Below are positions 56,302 through 64,000 of a stretch of 64,000 bases of DNA, in pieces (positions within the stretch are counted from its first letter, which is position 1; each line of letters starts with the position of its first letter). The stretch is taken from contig NC_081406.1 of NCBI RefSeq assembly GCF_030272615.1, positions 267,850,520 to 267,914,519 on the forward strand, in the 5' to 3' direction. This DNA is from Cryptomeria japonica. Its lineage: Eukaryota; Streptophyta; Pinopsida; Cupressales; Cupressaceae. The notes under the pieces were generated by a model. That model saw nothing but the letters and a program-made list of their open reading frames with translations. It was not told the origin of the DNA and did no database searches. The translations under genes and the position numbers were made by a program.

Positions 56302-56501
56302 ATCTCCCCCTTTGACATTGATGGCAACACTCATGAGAAAAATCCAAAATTATTCCCAAAATTAAAGTCCAAAAATCTTACCAAAAATGTGTGGTCCCCC
56401 TAAGCAGATGATCTCTTCTGATAATCATTTTTCTCAGTACTATTACTCCCCCTTTGACATCAATGACAAAGGTTGTCAAAATTGTAAAATGAGTGCAGTT
56501 T

Positions 56502-56903
56502 TCAGCTAGAACCTTGTAACCGGTTGGTTACAATCTGGAATAAGTCTGCTAAGACCAAGTTCAAACTCTGAGTAAACCTATTGCTATCCTTCAAAGCTGC
56601 CTTTGTTCTCTGAATAGTATCAGTGAGATGATGCATTTTCTCTTTCGGTGTCTTCTGTCCTTGAATAAGTGCCTCAAAGATCTCTTTCCTTGGAGAGATG
56701 ATGCTATCCAACTTTGGAGTGAGTCTGCATTTAAGTTCTTTTGCTTTTCCCTTTAATCTTTCCTTTTCCTTCTCTAACTTCTCCAATTTCTCTTTAAATC
56801 CAGCAATTTCTTGCTCAATAACTAATATTGGTTCTGATGAGCCAATGATATTATCAGCTATGTCATCAATTTCCTTTTGCACTTTGTTGATTTTCTTATC
56901 AAT
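56502..56903 (-). CDS. Coiled-coil protein near the 3' end of Copia-4 (partial)
   Basis: Minus-strand frame ending at 56502, about 190 bp before the PPT, in the sense of the element. The Copia-4 part starts at IDKKINKVQKEIDDIADNI; the ten codons shown before it come from the Copia-5 LTR, so the true start is outside the window. Heptad-rich segments (EKLEKLEKEKERLKGKAKEL) predict a coiled coil, followed by TPKEKMHHLTDTIQR. There is no RNase H sequence where pol normally ends, so this may be an additional ORF downstream of pol, comparable in place to the env-like ORF of SIRE-type Copia elements, or a C-terminal pol extension. I do not recognise the family. Confidence 0.55.
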   Translation of the reverse strand: MDKKINKVQKEIDDIADNIIGSSEPILVIEQEIAGFKEKLEKLEKEKERLKGKAKELKCRLTPKLDSIISPRKEIFEALIQGQKTPKEKMHHLTDTIQRTKAALKDSNRFTQSLNLVLADLFQIVTNRLQGSS

Positions 56904-58476
56904 TGTTGGTATATGTGTAGAATATGTTGACATGATGATATTGTGTTGTCATTGATGTCAATATGCTAAAAGAGAACCAGTAATATGATGAAGAGTGAAC
57001 CGGTAACATGATGAAGAGTGAACAGGATTATTGAAATTAAGCAACTGACAAAGAGAACTAGTATGATGTTGTGAACTAGCATATGTGAAAAAGTGAAGCG
57101 GTATGCTTGTCCAAGTGAACCGATATGATGTTGTGAACCGGAACCAGTATGTCAGAATGAGAACCAGTATATGGAATGTTTTGTATCTAGGGTTCATATG
57201 GCATAACTACCGGTTGCTAGTCTCAGCTTTAGGGTTTCTGGTTGAAGTGTTACGAGCCTGTGTGTTTCAACAGATGGCATTGTGTGATGAGTTAGCATTG
57301 TAAAAGAGATCAGATCATGTTGCCACATCAGCCTCATGCACGTGAAGGATCTTGCATGAAGGAGATTGATCCTATCTACTTCAGGAATGTGTGAAGTCTT
57401 TGCAAATGGTGGAGAATGTGTGATGGGTTATCACCTCCAAGAAGTGGTGAAGAACGAACGATGGAGAATGTCTTGAGATCTGTTCAAGATCGTTGTATTC
57501 AAATGCATAGTGTTCAATGGTTAGGATTGAACCGACTAAATTTCTCAACCTAAGTGTTTAGGGTTTAGGGTTTATGCTACTGACCTATCTGTTTCCTATA
57601 AGGTCGATGTGATGTTTCATGTTGAGGCTGTTAGCAAATGTTGTGTGTGTATCTATGTGCAGAGATACATGATTCTTTCTAGACCAGTTGAGAGGATTGA
57701 TACCTGCATACTGTGTGTGCAAAAGGAAGGAACTAAAGTGGATCTACATTGGCATTGAGTGCTATTACCAGATCATTGTAATACCTATTGATCTCTAATC
57801 ACTTCAACAATTGGAAAATCCCTTAACAGGGTAGCTTTAACCAACTTGCTATAAATCCAATAACAGGGTGACTCAAAGCCATTGAGTTCATAAAATCCTT
57901 TAACAAGGTAACCTCTAATAGGGTTTAACCCTTAGCTAGGTATTCTAGCCATCCCTTAACTGGATAATTCCTAATAGGATCAGTTCCTAACAGAACCTGT
58001 TGTAACAGTCTTTAACCGAACTAGGCTTCTAACAGAGTGGACTTCTAAAGAGTTCAAAATAGCTTGTGGGTATTCAGCCCTACCGTGGTTTTTCCCAGTT
58101 GGGTTTCTACGTGAAAAATATGTGTGTCATGTGTGATGTCCTTTTCATGTGATGCTTTGTTGTTTTATGTCAAGTGGTGAATAATGTTGATCTAGCAAGT
58201 TATTATATCTCTGATGATAGATTATCTATTTATGCATAAGGACAAAGTGGAAATGAGGGAGTAGGTTGTATGTAAAGCTAAGAAGATCGACTGGTTCATG
58301 TCTTTCACATTTGCACTGTGTTTAACCGGTAGTAGTCTGGTTTGGACCGATGTTAGGGATTTCCAGTAGTTTACAGTCTGCAATCAAACTGGTTCAGGAA
58401 AAGTTTTTGTGCATGTACTGATTCACCCCCCCTCTAAGTACCAGTTCGGTACTCACTATTCATCATTGAGTTATCA
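56904..58476 (+). repeat. 5' LTR of Copia-5
   Basis: 1573 bp, TGTTGGTATATG to GAGTTATCA. It contains CTGATTCACCCCCCCTCTAA near the right end (about 58420), the complement of the motif in the other Copia LTRs, a series of CCTTTAACAAGGT-like words (57820-58030), and GTTTAGGGTTTAGGG at about 57557. Confidence 0.92.
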
Positions 58477-58478
58477 AT

Positions 58479-58490
58479 TGGTATCAGAGC
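58479..58490 (+). promoter_or_regulatory. Primer-binding site of Copia-5
   Basis: TGGTATCAGAGC, two bases after the LTR. Confidence 0.95.
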
Positions 58491-58547
58491 ACCCTCCAGG
58501 TCCTCTATGTTGTAAGCTTAATCACTTGAGGGAAATATCCTATTATA

Positions 58548-59410
58548 ATGATGAAGAGGGAAGGTCCAAAATTCAACAAAGATGACTTTAAAATATGGAA
58601 GGACAGAATGAAGATATACATCAGAAGCATGGGTGCTCAACATTGGAGCTATGTTGAGAATGTTTATGTTATCCCTACCGGTACTCTCACCGATGACAAA
58701 AAGAGAGAGATTCAGGAGAATGGGCAAGTCATGGAAGCCCTAATCAGTAGTTTATCTAAAATTGAGTTTATTCATGTCTAGGATAAAGAAAATCCCAAAG
58801 AAGTATGGGATACTCTTGAGAATATCTATGGCCATGATGAGCATGTAAAAAAAGCTAAGGAAGAAATCCTTAGAGGGAAGTTTGAAGACATGCAGATGGT
58901 TGAAGGTGAGACCATTCAACAATATGGAATAAGAATCAAAATTGTTGTTAGAGATATCAAGAGTGCAGGTGGTAAAATGGAAGATTCCACTGTTGTTAGC
59001 AAAGTTTTGAGATCCTTATTACCGATCTATGCAATAAGGGTTGCTGCTATTTAGGAGTTGAGATCAATAGACAAGACTAAGGTATCCCTAAACTCCATCA
59101 TTGCAAAGTTGACAACCTATGAGCTAAATAGTTTTGATGGCAGTGTTCAGAAGACTAAATTAGCTTTTAGAGCATCTGCTACACCATCCAGAAAAGGAAA
59201 AGAAGCAAGCACCAGTGGTGAACCAAGACAGAGTAGAGAAATGGATGATGAGGAGATTCTAATGGAATTTGAAGCTCTTCTTGCCAAGAGACTTCCTAAG
59301 GGAACCGGAAAATATAGAGGTAAGCTTCCTTTAAAATGCTTCTCTTATAACCAGATATGACACATCACTATAAATTGCCCTAATGGTGATAACAAGGACA
59401 AACTGGAAAG
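58548..59410 (+). pseudogene. gag: Copia-5 gag
   Basis: ATG at 58548, MMKREGPKFNKDDFKIWKDR. Copia gag capsid with YGHDEHVKKAKEEIL and VVSKVLRSLLPIYAIRVAAI, then a Lys/Ser-rich part and a damaged zinc knuckle CFSYNQI, stop, HITINC, where the second Cys is Tyr. In-frame stops after IEFIHV (near 58779) and after RVAAI (near 59052) break it. The sequence is closest in style to Copia-3 gag. Confidence 0.88.
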
Positions 59411-60740
59411 GTTCAAGAAATTCAAAGGAGGAAACCAGAGAAACTATTTTGTAGCAGTTGATGAAGGTGTCACAGATGAGGAATCAAAATATGAAGAAAA
59501 TGAAGATATCGTGTTTGTTGCAGTCAAGTAGGATGTGTCAGACAAAAAGGCTCTTGTCTCCTGCTTTGATAATTCCAATGAGTGGATTATTGACAGTGGT
59601 TGTTCTCACCATATGACTGGTGACCAAAGTAAGTTTATATCTTTGGAAGAGTATGATGGTGGGGTGGTTCATTTTGGTAATGATGCACCATGTATGGTCA
59701 AAGGCAGAGGGTCCATCTCTCTAAATGGAAAGAGCAGTGCTGACAATGTGTATTGGGTGGAAGGTCTCAGACACAATCTATTGAGTGTTGCCCAACTGAA
59801 TGACAGTGGACTCACTTTGGAATTAAAAAATGGAGTGAACTTATGGCCACCGTATGCAGACCAAAGGTAACTTATTTCAGTTGAATGCAAATATAAGTAC
59901 ATGTCTTATGGCTAAGTTTGATGATAGCTGGATATGGCATAGGAGACTCTGCCATGTAAACTTTGATAACATAGTAAAGGCTAGTAAGATCAAGGCAGTT
60001 AGAGGATTGTCGATGCCGAGAAAACTGGAAAATCCTTTGTGTAGAGAATGTCAACTGGGGAAAATGTCTTCCTCAACCTTCAAAGGTAAATCTTTCACAG
60101 CTGACAACTTACTTGATCTTGTGCATACTGATTTGTGTGGTCCTATGAAAAATAGGAGTGTGCAAGGAGATAGGTATTTTACGATTCTTACAGATGATTG
60201 CTTAAGAATGATGTGGGTCACATTCTTGAAGGACAAGTCTGAAGCCTTTGGAAAGTGGTATAAGAATCAAATACCTTAGAACTGATCAAGGAGGGGAATT
60301 CACTTTCGGTGAATTCAACAAATATTGTGAAGAGAATGGCATCAAGAGGCAACTATGTGCCCCCTAGACTCCACAACAGAATGGCCTAGCAGAGAGAAAC
60401 AACTGGACTGTGGTTGAAGCGGCTAGAACTATGTTGATCCAAGGAAAGGTTGCTCACACCTTTTGGAGAGAAGTGGTGAGCAGTGTAGTCTACACAATGA
60501 ACTGGGTTCTCATCAAGAAAGGAAAGGATAAGACTCCTTATGAGTACTTGACCGGTAAGACACTAGTGGTAAGCTACTTTAGAGTGTTTGGTAGTAAATG
60601 TTATATCAAGAGGAGTGAACATCAGAGCAAGTTTGATGTTTTTATGATGAGGGAATGTTCCTAGGGTATTCCACTAAGAGCAAAGATCTCAAATGTTTCA
60701 ACAATAGGACTCAGAGAATTATTGAAAGCATCAATGTTAG
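59411..60740 (+). pseudogene. pol: Copia-5 protease and integrase
   Basis: Protease WIIDSGCSHHMTGDQ, then VHFGNDAPCMVKGRG and LLSVAQLNDSG; a frameshift near 59850; GAG-pre-integrase IWHRRLCHVNFDNIVKA and CRECQLGKM; integrase VHTDLCGPMKNRSVQGDR, a frame break with missing text near 60260, RTDQGGEFTFGEFN and PQQNGLAERNNW, and FRVFGSKCYIKR. The D-D-E residues can still be traced but no continuous frame remains. Confidence 0.9.
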
Positions 60741-62572
60741 GGTTGATAAAAACTATGAGAAATCAGAGGAAACTGGCAGAGAGCATGTAGGAGATGAACT
60801 GGTAGTAACTTTCTGGGAACCAATTACAAATTAGCCCAGTACCAACAATTGTGCTCCTACACCGGTAGATGTTGATGAAGATGAGGATGATGAAGAAAAG
60901 CAAGAGGAAGCTATTAAGAACATACCTGGGTATGTCAAACTAAATGATGATCCAAAGCAAATCATAGGAGACAAAGAAGTAGGAATTATTACAAGAAGAA
61001 AGGTCAGAGAAAGCTCATGTATGAACTCTTAATTTGAGCCTAAATCATTCAAAGAGGCACATAAAGATGACGACTGGATCAAAGTAATGGAGGAGGAACT
61101 TGACTAGATATAAAAGAATGGTACATGGTCTTTGGTACCTAGACCAGAGCATAAAAATGTCATTGGAACCAAATGGGTTTTTTAGAAATAAGCTAAATGA
61201 GGATGGCACGGTGGTAAGGAACAAAGCCAGACTAGTATGTAAAGGATATGCCCAAGAAGAAGGAGAAGACTATGGTGAAACCTTTGCTCCAGTAGCAAGA
61301 TTGGAAGGAGTTTGTATGCTTCTTGCATATGCAAATTTTAAAGGATTCAAGGTATACCAAATGGATGTAAAATCTATATTTTTAAATGGAATACTTGAAG
61401 AGGAGGTGTATATAGAGCAACCAGATGGGTTTTCCCTATCAGAAGATAGTAACATGGTGTGTAGGCTACATAAAGCCTTATATGGACTGAAGCAGGCACC
61501 AAGAGCATGGTATGAATGCTTGCATTCCCAACTTGTGAAGATTGGATTTGAAAGAACAAGTGAAAATAGCAATATCTACTTGAAATCAGAAGGAGATCAG
61601 ATTCTGATCTATGAAGTATTTGCTGATGACATAATCTTTGGTGGAGATGACAAGATGAGTCATGACTTTGCAGATGAGATGAAAAAGGAGTTTGAAATGT
61701 CACTCATAGGGGAAATTAAGTTCTTCATTGGACTGCAGATTCAACAAATGAAAAATGGAATCTTTATTACTCAGTCCAAGTATGTCAAAGAGGTGTTGAA
61801 GACTTTTGGCATGGAAGACAGTAAACCGGTTGGTACACCAATGGTGACCGGTTGTAAACTATCAAAAGAGGATGACTCAACATTGGTAAATGAGAAGGAA
61901 TACCGATCAATTATTAGTAAGTTGCATTATGCAGTGCATAGCAGACCGGACATTGCACATGCAATAGGTATTACCACTCGGTTTCAGCAAAGCCCAAGAG
62001 AATCCCACTTGGTAGCACTCAAGTGGATTCTTAGATATCTGAAGGGAACTATTGACTATGAGTTATGGTATCCATACAATAATGATTTCAACTTGAAAGT
62101 GTTCACAGATGCTGATTGGGCTAGTAATGTAGATGGCCGAAAGAGCACAACCGGTGGTGCATTCTTTCTCGGTGGTAGACTAGTCTCATGGATGAGTAAA
62201 AAGTAGAGTTGTATCTCTCAGTCTACAACAGAAGCAGAGTATGTTGTTGCTTTTATGAACTGTACCCAGACTATTCGGATGAAGCATGTATTGAATGGAT
62301 TCAAAGTTCCTATATCTAAATCGGTAAGCATATTCTATGGCAATACAAGTGCAATTAACATATCCAAGAATCTGGTTTTACATTCTAGAACCAAGCATTT
62401 TGAACTCAAGTATCATTTCTTGAGGGAAAAGGTTCAGAACAAAGAGGTGGTATTGGAACATGTTTTCAGTAAGGAGCAGTTAGCATACATATTCACCAAG
62501 CCTCTACCAAAGGCTACTTTTACCTATCTGAGAGGTGAGCTAGGGGTGCTACCCCTTCAAGAGGTAATCTAA
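60741..62572 (+). pseudogene. pol: Copia-5 reverse transcriptase and RNase H
   Basis: After a Glu/Asp-rich linker, RT is open from 61100 to 62206: [53 protein letters not shown] and [12 protein letters not shown] in place of YVDD. RNase H has [19 protein letters not shown], a TAG after SWMSKK (62206), QSTTEAEYVVA and the pol end IFTKPLPKATFTYLRGELGV, stop at 62570-62572. The TAG at 62204-62206 stands where related elements have Gln (KKQS). Confidence 0.92.
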
Positions 62573-62805
62573 AGGTTTGTGCTCCACATCAGTTCGATCT
62601 TACTTTGCTATATCTTTTCAGGATTGATGTGTTGAAGGATGCTACTCCTCAGGGGGAGGAGCATAGTGGAACAGAGAAGCTTATGCCTCCACTTTGGCAT
62701 TGTTGTCAATGGGGGACAAGATGTGAAGTGGAAAAGATATCTGCAATATTAAGGAGAAGATGTGATGCAGAAAGAGAGATATCTTTGTATATTGCCATCA
62801 ATGCC
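62573..62805 (+). other. Copia-5 3' untranslated part
   Basis: Short non-coding stretch between the pol stop and the PPT. Confidence 0.7.
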
Positions 62806-62817
62806 AAAGGGGGAGAT
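62806..62817 (+). promoter_or_regulatory. Polypurine tract of Copia-5
   Basis: AAAGGGGGAGAT before the LTR start TGTTGGCATATG. Confidence 0.92.
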
Positions 62818-64000
62818 TGTTGGCATATGTGCAGAATATGTTGACATGATGATATTGTGTTGTCATTGATGTCAATATGCTGAAAGAGAACCGGTAATAT
62901 GCTGAAGAGTGAACCGGTAACATGATGAAGAGTGAATAGGATTATTGAAGTTAAGCAACTGACAAAGAGAACCGATATGATGTTCTGAACTAGCATACGT
63001 GAAAAAGTGAAGCGGTATGCTTGTCCAAGTGAACTAGTATGATGTTGTGAACTGGAACCGGTATTTCAAAATCAGAACTGGTATATGGAATGTTTTGTAT
63101 CTAGGGTTCATATGACATAACTACCGATTGGTAGTCTCAGCTTCAGGGTTTCTGGTTGAAGTGTTTTAAGCCTGTGTGTTTCAACCGATGGCATTGTGTG
63201 ACGAGTTAGCATTGTAATAGAGATCAGATCATGTTGCCACATCAACCTCATGCACGTGAAGGATCTTGCATGAAGGAGATTGATCCTATCTACCTTGAGA
63301 ATGTGTGAAGTCTATGCAAACAGTGGAGAACGCATGATGGGCTATCACCTCCAAGGAATAGCGAAGAACAAATGATGGAGAATATCTTGAGATATGTTCA
63401 AGACTGTTGTATTCAATGCATAGTGTTCAATGGTCAGGATTGAACCGACTAAATTTCTCAACCTAAGTGTTTAGGGTTTAGGGTTTATGCTACCGACCTA
63501 TCTATCTCCTATAAGGTTGATGTGATGTTTCATGATGAGGTTGTTGGCAAATGTTGTGTGTGTATCTATGTGCAGAGATACGTGATTCTTGCCAGACTAG
63601 TTGAGAGGATTGATACTCGCATAGTGTGTGTGTGTAGAAGGAAGGAACTAAAGTGGATCTACATTGGCATTGAGTGCTATTACCAGATCATTGTAATACC
63701 TATTGATCTCTAATCACTTCAACAGTTGGAAAATCCCTTAACAAGGTAGCTTTAACCAGTTTGTCGTAAATCCTTTAACAAGGTGACTCAAATCCATTGA
63801 GTTCATAAAATCCTTTAACAAGGTAACCTCTAACAGGGTTTAACCCTTAACCAGGTATTCTAGCCATCCCTTAACCAGGTGATCCCTAACAGGATCGGTT
63901 CCTAATAGAACCTGTTGTAACAGTCTTTAATCGGACTAGGCTTCTAACAGAGCAGACTTCTAAAGAGTTCAAAACAACTTGTGGGTATTCATCCCCATGG
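62818..64000 (+). repeat. 3' LTR of Copia-5 (cut by window end)
   Basis: Matches 56904 onwards with scattered substitutions and small length differences; about 390 bases are missing at the right. Confidence 0.93.

Larger units (their letters stand above)
55530..56903 (-). mobile_element. Copia-4, 3' end (cut by Copia-5)
   Basis: Minus-strand element: 3' LTR 55530-56301, PPT 56302-56313 (AAAGGGGGAGAT), then the end of a coiled-coil reading frame, up to the Copia-5 LTR at 56904. It interrupts Gypsy-2 in the protease-RT linker. The remainder lies beyond the window. Confidence 0.82.
56904..64000 (+). mobile_element. Copia-5: Ty1/Copia element, 3' LTR cut by window end
   Basis: Plus-strand element: 5' LTR 56904-58476, PBS 58479-58490, gag 58548, protease, integrase, RT, RNase H, PPT 62806-62817, 3' LTR from 62818. 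The two LTRs are similar but carry many substitutions. It inserted in the coiled-coil frame of Copia-4; the left flank is TCAAT, and the right one is outside. Confidence 0.94.

Overview
The window looks like intergenic DNA from a large plant nuclear genome. It is AT-rich, I see no host gene, and almost every base belongs to LTR retrotransposons inserted into one another. A gymnosperm such as a conifer fits the style (long nested elements, long LTRs), but nothing read here fixes the species; that part is inference.

Three Tat-lineage Ty3/Gypsy elements form the frame. Gypsy-1 (minus strand, from before position 1 to 24294) is nearly complete: LTRs, PPT, PBS, gag, protease, a G-patch, RT, two RNase H domains and integrase. 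Gypsy-3 (plus strand) contributes only its 3' end: an interrupted accessory gene (27.6-38.4 kb), PPT and 3' LTR to 40297. Its gag-pol must lie left of the window. Gypsy-2 (minus strand, 44.7-55.5 kb) keeps a 3' LTR, an accessory gene and most of pol. A gag fragment of another Gypsy type lies at 40.3-41.5 kb, and a possible further LTR starts at 42481.

Five Copia elements or parts are inserted in this frame: Copia-1 (5957-12015, identical LTRs, the youngest), Copia-2 (28253-36356, itself carrying a Gypsy solo LTR), Copia-3 (24295-27106, cut by Gypsy-1), Copia-4 (from 55530) and Copia-5 (from 56904, cutting Copia-4). The left 40 kb is one nest: Gypsy-3 contains Copia-3, which contains Gypsy-1, which contains Copia-1; Gypsy-3 also contains Copia-2, which contains the solo LTR.

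The most interesting system is an accessory gene in all three Tat elements. It lies between integrase and the 3' LTR on the strand opposite to gag-pol. It has its own TATA box, a first exon of exactly 25 codons, a phase-0 intron of 0.47-1.04 kb, and a second exon encoding a plant mobile domain (PMD), an acidic/Gly-Arg tract and a coiled coil. Because it is antisense to the genomic RNA, its intron would survive retrotransposition. The intron holds short-motif arrays. Gypsy-1 carries the same core motif (TAGCGCAT in the sense of each transcript) in two leader arrays where the motif recurs almost strictly every 21 bp while the spacers differ. All three gene copies are now broken, mostly by stop codons that fit C-to-T change at CAG or CGA.
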